Positions 1-6,736 of a DNA stretch of 8,160 nt are shown one piece after another. The DNA comes from an uncultured Caulobacteraceae bacterium (GTDB lineage Bacteria; Pseudomonadota; Alphaproteobacteria; Caulobacterales; Caulobacteraceae), in NCBI GenBank assembly GCA_903884915.1, contig CAISGS010000505.1, positions 1 through 8,160 on the forward strand, written 5' to 3'. The notes under the pieces are model-generated. The model ran no database searches, was not told the origin of the DNA, and was given only the letters and a program-made list of their open reading frames with translations. The translations under genes were made by a program, and so were the position numbers. Within the stretch, counting starts at the first letter, position 1. Each line of letters opens with the position of its first letter.

Positions 1-427
1 AGTCATCCCCGTCGAAATTGCGGATTTCCTTGCCTTCCGACACCAGCGTGCCGACGCCGGTCTTGGTGAAGAAGGCCGGAATTCCCGCGCCGCCTGCGCG
101 GATGCGTTCGGCCAAGGTGCCTTGCGGGTTAAATTCCAGTTCCAACTCACCGGACAGGTAGAGCTTTTCGAACAGCTTGTTTTCGCCGACATAGGAGCTG
201 ATCATCTTCTTGATCTGGCCGCTCTCTAAGAGGATGCCGAGGCCAAAGCCATCAATGCCGCAATTGTTGGACACCACGGTCAGGTCTTGAACCCCGGCCA
301 ACCTCATGGCCGCGATAAGATTTTCCGGAATGCCGCAGAGGCCAAAGCCTCCGGCCATCACCGTCATCCCGTCAAACAGCAGGCCCGCGAGCGCTGCGTC
401 AGCATCGGCGTGAACTTTCTGAACCAT
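1..427 (-). CDS. scoA: 3-oxoacid CoA-transferase subunit A (partial, 3' end outside window)
   Basis: This is the alpha subunit of a succinyl-CoA:3-ketoacid (acetoacetate) CoA-transferase, a cytoplasmic enzyme that moves CoA from succinyl-CoA to acetoacetate so that ketone bodies or PHB-derived acids can be used. About 142 codons are visible. The N-terminal part carries the family's glycine-rich stretch [14 protein letters not shown] (residues 25-38), then [23 protein letters not shown] and [18 protein letters not shown], all typical of the SCOT/AtoD alpha chain. The catalytic glutamate lies in the beta subunit, which is expected just beyond the left edge. The ATG at 427-425 is preceded by AGGAAG with a 5-base gap, which supports this start. 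The gene runs off the window, so its end cannot be judged. It could equally be named atoD; the family call is firm and the exact keto-acid substrate is inferred. Confidence 0.92.
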   Translation of the reverse strand, partial: MVQKVHADADAALAGLLFDGMTVMAGGFGLCGIPENLIAAMRLAGVQDLTVVSNNCGIDGFGLGILLESGQIKKMISSYVGENKLFEKLYLSGELELEFNPQGTLAERIRAGGAGIPAFFTKTGVGTLVSEGKEIRNFDGDD

Positions 428-462
428 GATCGCTTCCTATCGGATTGTCTGCTGGTCTTTAG

Positions 463-489
463 GCCATAATGGCGTCTTGGGCCACTGGC
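463..489. repeat. Two short neighbouring palindromes upstream of scoA
   Basis: GCCATaATGGC (463-473) and GCCAcTGGC (481-489) are two perfect short palindromes, each with a one-base centre, whose centres lie 17 bases apart. They sit 36-62 bases upstream of the scoA ATG, in the divergent region shared with the oxygenase gene. Their placement would suit a regulator binding a pair of sites, but no known operator is recognised and short palindromes arise easily in GC-rich DNA. Confidence 0.3.
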
Positions 490-550
490 GAGCCCGACCT
501 TTGGCTTTGAATCGCCTGCGACCAAGTTGCTGGTTTTCGCAGCATCTTGG

Positions 551-589
551 GGCCCTATGCGAGGCGGTGCGAGCCGCTATGATAGGGCC
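551..589. repeat. Nested inverted repeat in front of the oxygenase gene
   Basis: GGCCCTAT (551-558) and ATAGGGCC (582-589) are perfect 8-base inverted arms around 23 bases. Inside them GCGG (564-567) and CCGC (574-577) form a second short stem. The right arm overlaps GCTATGAT (576-583), which resembles a -10 element, though no matching -35 is visible. AGGG (584-587) can pair instead with CCCT (594-597). The element ends 29 bases before the GTG start of the oxygenase. It could be an operator over a promoter or a leader hairpin. It is not a plain terminator because no T tract follows. Confidence 0.5.
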
Positions 590-618
590 GTTACCCTGAT
601 TTGGTTAGGAGCCTTGCT

Positions 619-1569
619 GTGTCATCCCTCGTCGCATCCGACTGCGCCATCACGCCTGTGTCCCTGACCCTGTTTGATCAAGATTTCGCAGCCTTTTCGA
701 AGGCTCTAGGCCAGTCCTTTGCGCGTTACGGCTTTGCTGTGGTCAGTGATCATGACCTATCGCCCGAGCTGGTCGAGGGGGCTCTGGCGCGCACTAAGGC
801 CTTTTTTGCCTTGCCGACCGAGGTCAAGGCCGCTTACCGCCTGCCCAGCGGCGGCGGCGCGCGGGGCTATACCCCCTTTGGTATTGAGACGGCCAAGGGC
901 GCCCGCCATGTCGACCTGAAAGAGTTCTGGCACATGGGCCGCGACCTGCCCGAGGGCCATCGGTTTAACCGCTTCATGCCGGCCAATCTCTGGCCCAGCG
1001 AGATCGAGGGCTTCGAGACCTATGTCGGCGGGCTCTACCGGGCCTTGGATGATTTGGGCCGCAAGGTGCTGAGCGCCATTGCGCACCATCTGGGACTTGA
1101 GCGCGACTTCTTTGATGACAAGGTCGATCTGGGCAATAGCGTTTTGCGGCTCTTGCACTATCCGCCGGTTCCAGCCGATGCCGAAGGTGTACGCGCCGGT
1201 GCCCACGAGGACATTAATGTCATCACCCTGCTCTTGGGGGCAGAGGAGGCGGGGCTAGAGGTTCTCGACCGGGATGGTCAATGGCTGCCCATCGCGCCGC
1301 CGCCCGGGGCTGTGGTCTGTAATATTGGCGATATGCTTCAGCGCTTGACCAATCAGGCCCTGCCCTCGACGACCCACCGCGTGGTCAATCCCCCGCCGGA
1401 GCGGCGCGGGGTCTCGCGCTATTCAACGCCCTTTTTCTTACATTTCGAGCCGGACTATCTGATCCAGACCCTGCCGTCCTGTGTCAGCGCTGAAAACCCC
1501 GACCATTATGACCCGATAACGGCCGAGGATTTCCTGCAAGAGCGCCTGAGAGAGATCAAGCTGGCTTAA
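619..1569 (+). CDS. 2-oxoglutarate/Fe(II)-dependent oxygenase, isopenicillin N synthase-like
   Basis: This is a soluble non-haem iron oxygenase of 316 residues, the usual size for the isopenicillin-N-synthase-like family. Such enzymes use iron, oxygen and usually 2-oxoglutarate to hydroxylate or otherwise oxidise a small molecule; the substrate cannot be read from the sequence. An N-terminal DIOX_N-type region (roughly residues 10-120, with the motif GFAVVSDH) precedes the C-terminal jelly-roll. The iron ligands are H196 and D198 (GAHEDINVITLL) and H253 (STTHRVVNP), and R267-x-S269 (RYS) is the expected 2-oxoglutarate carboxylate clamp. The GTG at 619 was chosen because AGGAG (607-611) lies 7 bases upstream. 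An in-frame TTG at 601 lies upstream of that Shine-Dalgarno sequence and would add six residues (MVRSLA). The gene is divergent from scoA and ends one base before the convergent peptidase. Family assignment is firm and the specific reaction unknown. Confidence 0.9.
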   Translation: MSSLVASDCAITPVSLTLFDQDFAAFSKALGQSFARYGFAVVSDHDLSPELVEGALARTKAFFALPTEVKAAYRLPSGGGARGYTPFGIETAKGARHVDLKEFWHMGRDLPEGHRFNRFMPANLWPSEIEGFETYVGGLYRALDDLGRKVLSAIAHHLGLERDFFDDKVDLGNSVLRLLHYPPVPADAEGVRAGAHEDINVITLLLGAEEAGLEVLDRDGQWLPIAPPPGAVVCNIGDMLQRLTNQALPSTTHRVVNPPPERRGVSRYSTPFFLHFEPDYLIQTLPSCVSAENPDHYDPITAEDFLQERLREIKLA

Positions 1570-1570
1570 C

Positions 1571-3379
1571 CTACCAGCCGCAGGTCTCGCCCCGGTTCTG
1601 TTCGGTCAACCAAGCATCCAGAGGCTTGAAATATTCAGTCATGGCGCTGGCATCGGTTTGGCGCTGACCGGTAAAGGCCTCAAGGGCGTCTGGCCAAGGC
1701 TTGGACTGTCCCATCTCCAGCATGGCATTGAACTTCTTGCCGATTTTCTGATCGCCATAGATCGAGCAGCGATGGAGCGGCCCGGTCACGCCCGCCTGCT
1801 GACAGGCGGCGCGGTGGAACTGGAACTGGTAAATCCGGGCGAGGAAATAGCGCATATAGGGCGTGTTGCCGGGCACGTGATATTTGGCTCCGGGGTCAAA
1901 GGCGTCGGCTGGGCGGGCGCTGGGCGGTACCAGACCCTGATATTGCTTCACCAGCGCCCACCAGGCGTCGTTATAGCCCTCGGGCTTAACCTCACCGGAA
2001 AAGACCTGCCAGCGCCACTTGTCGACCAACAGGCCAAAGGGCAGGAAGGCGATCTTGTCCATCGCCGTCTTAAGCAGGAACGGAATGTCTTCTTCCGCGC
2101 CCGGAACCGTTTCGAGCAGGCCGATCTGCTTGAGATAGGTCGGTGTTAAGACCGACAGGGCGGCGAAATCACCGATCGCCTCGTGGAAACCATCATTGGC
2201 CCCACCCTTGAACAGGAAGGGCTGGTCTTGATAGGCGCGCTGATAATAGTTGTGACCCAGCTCGTGATGGACGGTGACGAAGTCTTCCCCGGTCACCTGC
2301 GTGCACATCTTGATGCGGATGTCCGAGCGGTCGTCTAGATCCCATGCTGAAGCGTGACAGACCACCTCACGGTCACGTGGTCTTGTGATCTGCGAGCGCT
2401 CCCAGAAGGTCTGGGGCAGGGGTGCCATGCCGATGGAGGAGTAGAACCCCTCTCCGGTCTTGACCATCTTGATGGGATCATAGCCGTGACTGACCAGCAG
2501 GTGGTCTAGGCTATAGCTCGAGCCTTGGGTCTTTGGCGCGACCACATCATAGATATGGCCCCATTCCTGCGCCCACATATTGCCCAGAAGGTCGGCCCGG
2601 ATCGAGCCGGTGCGGGGCTGAACCGCCGCGCCATAGCGATCATTTAGCCGCCCACGCACATAGCAGTGCAGGTTCTTGTAGAAGGGCTCAACCTGCTTCC
2701 ACAGCCGGTCCGTTTCCTGCGCAAAGGCCTTGGGGTCCATATCATAGCCGCTGCGCCACAGGGCCCCGGTGTCCTGATAGCCGAGGCTGCGCGAGCCCTC
2801 ATTGGCCATGGAGACCAGTTCAGCATAGTCGGCCTTCATGGACGGCGAGATGGTGCGCCAGCCTTCCCAAACGGCCTTGAGCTCATTGGGATCGCGTGAT
2901 GAGGCCAAGATATTTTCGGCATCGTTCAGGGTCAAGGTCTTGCCCTGATAGGTGAATTTGCCGGTCGAATAGGTCGAGTCCAGCTTGGAGGCGAGGGTTG
3001 CCAGACGGTCAGCGGCGCCGGGCCGGTTGGGCGCGGGCAGAACCAGCGAGCGTTTGAGAAGCTCCAGCTTGCGGCGGTTCACCGGATCAAGCTTAACGCC
3101 GTTATAGCGCGCGGCCTGCATGGCCAGACTTGTGGCCAATTCGTTCTGCTCGGCCCCAGCCTTGGCTTCGAGCCACTGGGTGTCCTCGGTGATGTAGGTT
3201 GCCCGCACCCAAGCGGCCTTGGCGGCGTAGCTGTTGACCTTGGCCAGATCGGCCTCGGCCTTGGTGACAAAGGCGATCGCCTCAGCGGCCGTGGGCTTGG
3301 GGGCTGCGGCATGGGCAGCGCTATAGGCCGTCAACATCAGGGCGGCTGCCGCGGCCCGAACCAGAAGCTTGGTTTTCAT
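1571..3379 (-). CDS. Secreted M2-family peptidyl-dipeptidase (ACE-like zinc metallopeptidase)
   Basis: This 602-residue protein is a single-domain bacterial homologue of angiotensin-converting enzyme, which removes dipeptides from peptide C-termini. A signal peptide is visible (MKTKLLVR, then a hydrophobic stretch ending in AHAAA, cleavage near residue 25), so it should act in the periplasm or outside. The zinc site is HELGH (372-376) with the third ligand E400 in FHEAIGD, the same 24-residue gap as in human ACE. Substrate-binding residues of ACE are kept: H342-A343 in CHASAWD, K499, H501, Y508 and Y511. C341/C359 and C526/C538 match two conserved disulphides. Of the chloride sites, the Cl2 arginine is present (R510) but the position of the Cl1 arginine is V477. 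The ATG at 3379 has AAGGA six bases upstream. It lies 122 bases downstream of mtgA on the same strand and is tail-to-tail with the oxygenase gene, one base apart. The family is certain; the natural substrate is unknown. Confidence 0.95.
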   Translation of the reverse strand: MKTKLLVRAAAAALMLTAYSAAHAAAPKPTAAEAIAFVTKAEADLAKVNSYAAKAAWVRATYITEDTQWLEAKAGAEQNELATSLAMQAARYNGVKLDPVNRRKLELLKRSLVLPAPNRPGAADRLATLASKLDSTYSTGKFTYQGKTLTLNDAENILASSRDPNELKAVWEGWRTISPSMKADYAELVSMANEGSRSLGYQDTGALWRSGYDMDPKAFAQETDRLWKQVEPFYKNLHCYVRGRLNDRYGAAVQPRTGSIRADLLGNMWAQEWGHIYDVVAPKTQGSSYSLDHLLVSHGYDPIKMVKTGEGFYSSIGMAPLPQTFWERSQITRPRDREVVCHASAWDLDDRSDIRIKMCTQVTGEDFVTVHHELGHNYYQRAYQDQPFLFKGGANDGFHEAIGDFAALSVLTPTYLKQIGLLETVPGAEEDIPFLLKTAMDKIAFLPFGLLVDKWRWQVFSGEVKPEGYNDAWWALVKQYQGLVPPSARPADAFDPGAKYHVPGNTPYMRYFLARIYQFQFHRAACQQAGVTGPLHRCSIYGDQKIGKKFNAMLEMGQSKPWPDALEAFTGQRQTDASAMTEYFKPLDAWLTEQNRGETCGW

Positions 3380-3501
3380 CCTATATCCTTAAGGTCAGAT
3401 CTTTGGGCGCGGCATGGGTCTTTGCCTCGCCAATGTTGGAGATATGGGAAGCCGGGGCATGAACGGAGTCAAGGCCTCAGTCGCGGCGCATAGATTTGCC
3501 C

Positions 3502-4245
3502 TTAAGAGAGGCAGGCGGCGAGGCCTTCATTTCGGATCGTGCCCACAGCCCCGCCGATGCGACGACTGCGTTTTTTCACATAGGGACCCGGCTTGGTGGC
3601 GCGCCATTTTAGCGGGCTGGGCAAGATGGCTGTCAGGCGTGAGGATTCAAAACGGGTCAGGCGACTGGCGCTCTTATCGAAATAATATTGGGCGGCGGCC
3701 TCCGCACCATAGATGCCCGGTCCCCACTCAATGACATTGAGATAGACCTCCATGATCCGTTTCTTGCCCCACAGGGTCTCGATCAGGACCGTGAAATAGG
3801 CCTCTAGACCCTTGCGGATATAGGACCGGGCCGGCCACAAAAAGACATTCTTCGCGGTCTGCTGGCTGATGGTTGATCCGCCTCTGATCTTACCGGGGCG
3901 GCGGTCATTATTGATCATGGCCTGTTCGAGGGCGTTGAAGTCAAAGCCATAGTGCTCACAAAAACGGGCATCTTCGGCGGCCATCGCGGCCTGAGGCAGG
4001 GCGCGGGCAATCTGGTCCAGATCGCGCCAGCGATAGTCCAGCCCCTTGCCCTCAATGCTGCGCTGAACCATCAAGACGGTGATGGGCGGCGGCACGAAGC
4101 GATAGATCAGGGTTAAGGTCACCGGCAAGGCAACCCCGACGATCAAGAGGATCATCATCAGGCGGTGGATCCAGCCGCGCGGCTTTGCCCGAACGGTGCG
4201 GGGTTTAGAAGCCGGACGTGGCTTGGATTTCGATTTCTTAGGCAC
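3502..4245 (-). CDS. mtgA: Monofunctional biosynthetic peptidoglycan glycosyltransferase
   Basis: MtgA polymerises lipid II into glycan strands at the inner membrane, without the transpeptidase domain found in class A PBPs. With the GTG start at 4245 the product has 247 residues, close to the usual family length. A very basic cytoplasmic tail ([10 protein letters not shown]...) is followed by one transmembrane helix at about residues 28-49 and a GT51 domain. Key motifs are [14 protein letters not shown] with catalytic E91, [12 protein letters not shown] (122-133), and MEVYLN with E166 followed by [13 protein letters not shown]. The GTG was preferred because AAGGGGG (4251-4257) sits 5 bases upstream. 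An ATG at 4314 would add 23 residues with no family resemblance and only a weak ribosome site, and would leave 29 bases to the divergent nitroreductase gene. The ACE-like peptidase gene follows 122 bases downstream and may be co-transcribed. Confidence 0.93.
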   Translation of the reverse strand: MPKKSKSKPRPASKPRTVRAKPRGWIHRLMMILLIVGVALPVTLTLIYRFVPPPITVLMVQRSIEGKGLDYRWRDLDQIARALPQAAMAAEDARFCEHYGFDFNALEQAMINNDRRPGKIRGGSTISQQTAKNVFLWPARSYIRKGLEAYFTVLIETLWGKKRIMEVYLNVIEWGPGIYGAEAAAQYYFDKSASRLTRFESSRLTAILPSPLKWRATKPGPYVKKRSRRIGGAVGTIRNEGLAACLS

Positions 4246-4250
4246 GCGGA

Positions 4251-4257
4251 CCCCCTT
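4251..4257 (-). promoter_or_regulatory. Ribosome binding site that decides the mtgA start
   Basis: Read on the minus strand this is AAGGGGG, five bases before the GTG at 4245. It is the strongest Shine-Dalgarno match near either possible mtgA start and is the reason for calling the shorter, 247-residue protein. Confidence 0.6.
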
Positions 4258-4260
4258 GCC

Positions 4261-4286
4261 TTGACCCTGCGGCGGGATGCTAACTG
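4261..4286 (+). promoter_or_regulatory. Candidate housekeeping promoter for the nitroreductase gene
   Basis: TTGACCC (4261-4267) and GCTAACTG (4279-4286) are separated by 11 bases. This resembles the Caulobacter housekeeping sigma consensus TTGACGS-N10-14-GCTANAWC, with mismatches at one -35 position and two -10 positions. It lies 57 bases upstream of the nitroreductase ATG, a reasonable leader length. The match is by eye only, and the use of a Caulobacter-type consensus assumes the host is a relative. Confidence 0.45.
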
Positions 4287-4343
4287 CGTCCCATCCTATT
4301 GTCGCCCCTAACATGGCCCCCGTCTGTCCCGTAAGGTCCGATC

Positions 4344-5018
4344 ATGAATGTCAGTGAAGCCGTCGAACAGCGCATCTCGATCCGCGCCTTTAAGCCAGAC
4401 CCGGTGCCGGGCGATTTGGTGCGCGACCTTCTGGGCCGCGCCCTGCGCGCGCCCTCCGGCGGCAACCTCCAGCCTTGGCGTATCTATGCCTTGGCCGGTG
4501 CGGAATTGGCGCGGTTTAAGGCCCTGATTGTTGAAAAACAGGCGGCCAATCCGGGGGCTGAACCCACCCAATATCCGATCTATCCGGAAAACCTTTGGGA
4601 CCCTTACCGGACCCGGCGGTTCGAGTGCGGCGAAGATCTCTATGCCTCAATCGGTGTGGCCCGTGAAAACAAGCTCGGCCGCCTGATGCAGATGGCCAAG
4701 AACTATGAGTTCTTTGGCGCGCCGGTGGGCCTTTTCTTCTGTATCGACCGCAATCTGGGCTCCGCCCAATGGTCGGATATGGGCATGTTGATGCAGACTG
4801 TCATGTTGCTGGCCAAGGAGCGCGGGCTCGACACCTGCGCCCAAGAGGCCTGGGCGCGTTGGGGTCAGACCATTGCGGACTTTCTCGATCTGCCGCCCGA
4901 AATGATGATGTTCTCGGGTATGGCGCTGGGCTATCGCGACGAGACCGCCCCGATCAATGGCTGGCGCACCCGCCGCGATGGGCTGGATATTGTCGCCGAT
5001 CTGCGCGGCTTTGACTGA
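4344..5018 (+). CDS. Nitroreductase-family FMN-dependent oxidoreductase
   Basis: This 224-residue cytoplasmic flavoprotein belongs to the nitroreductase family, dimeric FMN enzymes that use NAD(P)H to reduce nitroaromatics, quinones or related acceptors; the true substrate is not evident. The N-terminal FMN phosphate motif is R10-ISIR-AF, followed by LRAPSGGNLQPW (34-45), which binds flavin. A middle region with WSDMGMLMQTVMLLAKERGLDTCAQEAW (143-170) and the C-terminal GMALGYRDE (192-200) are also typical. The long central insert (about 65-125, with YPENLWDPYRTRRFE) resembles the nitroreductase subgroup often annotated simply as 'nitroreductase' in proteobacteria, rather than the shorter NfsB type. 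TAAGGT (4332-4337) precedes the ATG by 6-7 bases. It is divergent from mtgA and convergent with the WD40 gene, with a 7-base gap. No frameshift or missing motif was seen. Confidence 0.9.
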   Translation: MNVSEAVEQRISIRAFKPDPVPGDLVRDLLGRALRAPSGGNLQPWRIYALAGAELARFKALIVEKQAANPGAEPTQYPIYPENLWDPYRTRRFECGEDLYASIGVARENKLGRLMQMAKNYEFFGAPVGLFFCIDRNLGSAQWSDMGMLMQTVMLLAKERGLDTCAQEAWARWGQTIADFLDLPPEMMMFSGMALGYRDETAPINGWRTRRDGLDIVADLRGFD

Positions 5019-5025
5019 TCGGGTC

Positions 5026-6084
5026 TTAAGGATAGAGGGCGGGGATGGCGAAGGTTCCGGCCTGACCGTCCTCGTCGCCCCAGACCAGACGGTCGCCGCG
5101 GCTATTGACGCTGAGGGCGCTGATGGGCGCGCCCTTTTCGGCCTTGAGCGTCTCAATCTTCTGGGACCTTAGATCGCAGACCCAAACCCGCCCATCATCC
5201 AGACCGGCGGCCAGAACATTATGGTTCAAGGCGCCGGAGACCTGGGTCACCAGGGCGGCCTGATCATAGCCAACCTCTGCAGCCTCCTTGCCCATCGGAC
5301 CATTGGCACCGACAAAGGGCCAAGCCACCACGCCGTTGGAGCCGGAGGTGGCCAAAATCAGCCCCTTGGCCAAGAAGGACAGGCTCTTGATCTTGGCCGG
5401 ATAGCCGCCCATGCGCATGTCCTTGCTGTCCGATAGGCGCCAGCCATGCAGTTGGTTCTCCTGCATGGTCGAGAGCACGAACTTGCCATCCGGGCTGAAA
5501 CAGACCCCGACATGACTACCGGCCCATTTTAGCACCTGAGGCTTCTGATCGGCGATCCGCGCATACCATAGGGCCACGCCGCCATAGGTCGCAGCAGCCA
5601 AGCGTCGGCCCTTGGGATCAAAGCTGATGGCGGCGACGGAGCGCTCATGGGCAAAGGTGCGGGCAAAGCTGGCATCCTTGGCGTCCAGCACGATCAGCGT
5701 CTTGCCCGTGGCATAGGCGATCAGGCCGGTAACGGCGCTGGTGGCCAGGCTGTCGATCCAGCGGCCCTTGGCATCGGCCAGGGTCTGGCAAGTCAGGCTG
5801 TCGCCCTCGCGCCGCGTCCAGACCAGCTTGCCATCATCGCCGCCGGTGATCAGGCCCTCGCCAGATGGGTGGGGCGCGGCACAGAGCACGGCCCCGTCGT
5901 GGGCCTGAACAGACGGCGCTGTTGGCTTGGTCCCATCATCGAGACGAACCGTTCCGTCCCCGAGGGCGAAGAAGGCATCTGCCCCGCAAAAGAGGGCGGC
6001 GGTGACATAGGCGTCGAACATCTGGCTCATAGAGGGGCAATAACCCACGAGGACCGGGTTTGCCCAGTCAACTTTGAGAGACAT
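5026..6084 (-). CDS. WD40-like beta-propeller protein of unknown function
   Basis: The product (352 residues from the ATG at 6084) is built almost entirely of WD40-type repeats. Roughly eight segments are visible, at about 24-49, 61-91, 108-136, 146-175, 190-214, 230-257, 276-306 and 319-347, with cores such as GGDDGKLVWTR, FDPKGRRLAAATYGGVALW and CFSPDGKFVLST. This implies a seven- or eight-bladed propeller, normally a protein-interaction scaffold. There is no signal peptide or membrane segment, so it is probably cytoplasmic, and no enzymatic domain is attached. The start is uncertain: the ATG at 6084 has no Shine-Dalgarno sequence, and ATGs at 6030 and 6021 lie closer to the first repeat (DAYVTAALF). 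The open frame could extend to 6237, but that would overlap exbD with residues unlike a propeller. It is divergent from exbD, and any functional link is inference only. Confidence 0.8.
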   Translation of the reverse strand: MSLKVDWANPVLVGYCPSMSQMFDAYVTAALFCGADAFFALGDGTVRLDDGTKPTAPSVQAHDGAVLCAAPHPSGEGLITGGDDGKLVWTRREGDSLTCQTLADAKGRWIDSLATSAVTGLIAYATGKTLIVLDAKDASFARTFAHERSVAAISFDPKGRRLAAATYGGVALWYARIADQKPQVLKWAGSHVGVCFSPDGKFVLSTMQENQLHGWRLSDSKDMRMGGYPAKIKSLSFLAKGLILATSGSNGVVAWPFVGANGPMGKEAAEVGYDQAALVTQVSGALNHNVLAAGLDDGRVWVCDLRSQKIETLKAEKGAPISALSVNSRGDRLVWGDEDGQAGTFAIPALYP

Positions 6085-6226
6085 TTGCGAAACTGTTATG
6101 AAGAATCGTCTGTCTGGCTTGCCCCGGTGACGTTTCTCTGATTTTAGTTTCTCCCGACCCCTGTCTAGCGGGGGCCGCAACGAGATTCGGTCGCTCAGAC
6201 AGAGCTGACCCAGTAGGGAATGAGAT

Positions 6227-6658
6227 ATGGCGGGCAAGATTTCCGGCGCTTCAGGCGATAAGTTCGACCTCGGTCAGAACTCTGACATTAACGTGACCCC
6301 GCTGGTGGACGTCATGCTCGTGCTGCTCATCATCTTCATGGTGTCGGCACCGATGGCGACTGTGGCGATCAAGGTTGACCTTCCCCCGGCGCAAGCCCCG
6401 AAGGAAAAGCCAAAGAAAGAGCCAACCTTCATCTCGATCCAGAGCGATGGCGCGATCTATATTGTCGACAAGCCAACCTCGCGCCAAACCTTGGCGGCCG
6501 ATCTGGCTAAGCGTTTCGACGTGGCCAAGCCCACCGATGAGACCGTCATGATCCGCGCTGACAAGGAAGTCCGCTATGAGGACTTCATGGGCGTGGTCAA
6601 CCAGCTCCAGACCGATGGCTTCTTCAAGGTCGGCCTGATCAACGAAGACCTCAGCTAG
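6227..6658 (+). CDS. exbD: ExbD/TolR-family proton-channel subunit
   Basis: ExbD-type proteins form, with ExbB, the inner-membrane proton channel that powers TonB-dependent uptake (or, as TolR with TolQ, the Tol-Pal system). The 143-residue product has the standard layout: a short cytoplasmic N-terminus, one transmembrane helix (about 24-45), and a periplasmic domain. The helix contains INVTPLVDVMLVLLIIFMVS with D28 at the place of the essential proton-carrying aspartate (D25 of E. coli ExbD). A charged linker rich in P, K and E (53-66) leads to the folded domain from about residue 67. AGGGA (6215-6219) lies seven bases before the ATG. No exbB, tonB or second exbD is adjacent: the upstream neighbour is the divergent WD40 gene and a terminator follows directly. 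The motif favours ExbD over TolR, but the symbol rests on similarity alone. Confidence 0.88.
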   Translation: MAGKISGASGDKFDLGQNSDINVTPLVDVMLVLLIIFMVSAPMATVAIKVDLPPAQAPKEKPKKEPTFISIQSDGAIYIVDKPTSRQTLAADLAKRFDVAKPTDETVMIRADKEVRYEDFMGVVNQLQTDGFFKVGLINEDLS

Positions 6659-6692
6659 TCTGATCTGATTTTTCCGCTTCGGCGGGACGCGG

Positions 6693-6724
6693 TCCCCGTG
6701 GTCTTGATGACCCCGGGGATTTTT
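6693..6724 (+). terminator. Intrinsic terminator after exbD
   Basis: TCCCCGTGGTC (6693-6703) pairs with GACCCCGGGGA (6709-6719) in an 11-base stem with one mismatch and a five-base loop. It is followed at once by TTTTT (6720-6724) and, after GCG, another T run. It begins 35 bases past the exbD stop. A small CCGC-TTCG-GCGG hairpin (6674-6685) precedes it. On the minus strand the stem is not followed by a T tract, so it should act mainly on exbD transcripts, although it may also slow transcripts leaving mtaB. Confidence 0.85.
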
Positions 6725-6736
6725 GCGTTTTAGGGG

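Noticed and set aside
1658..2149. A 163-codon plus-strand frame inside the peptidase gene
   Set aside because: It is antisense to the conserved C-terminal half of the M2 peptidase and resembles no known protein.
3467..3472. TTGACT on the minus strand as a -35 for the peptidase gene
   Set aside because: No acceptable -10 lies at normal spacing. GCTTCCCA at 13 bases matches only the first three bases of the Caulobacter-type -10.
3414..3734. A 106-codon plus-strand frame between the peptidase and mtgA
   Set aside because: More than half lies antisense to the 3' end of mtgA and the composition is low-complexity R/G/W-rich, as expected of a shadow frame.
4647..5156. A 169-codon minus-strand frame across the nitroreductase gene
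   Set aside because: It spans the end of the nitroreductase gene and the end of the WD40 gene in another frame. It has no family motif, and both overlapped genes are well supported.
6158..6174. CCCC...GGGGG hairpin upstream of exbD
   Set aside because: Only a four-base stem, with no T tract and no second feature to support a regulatory role.
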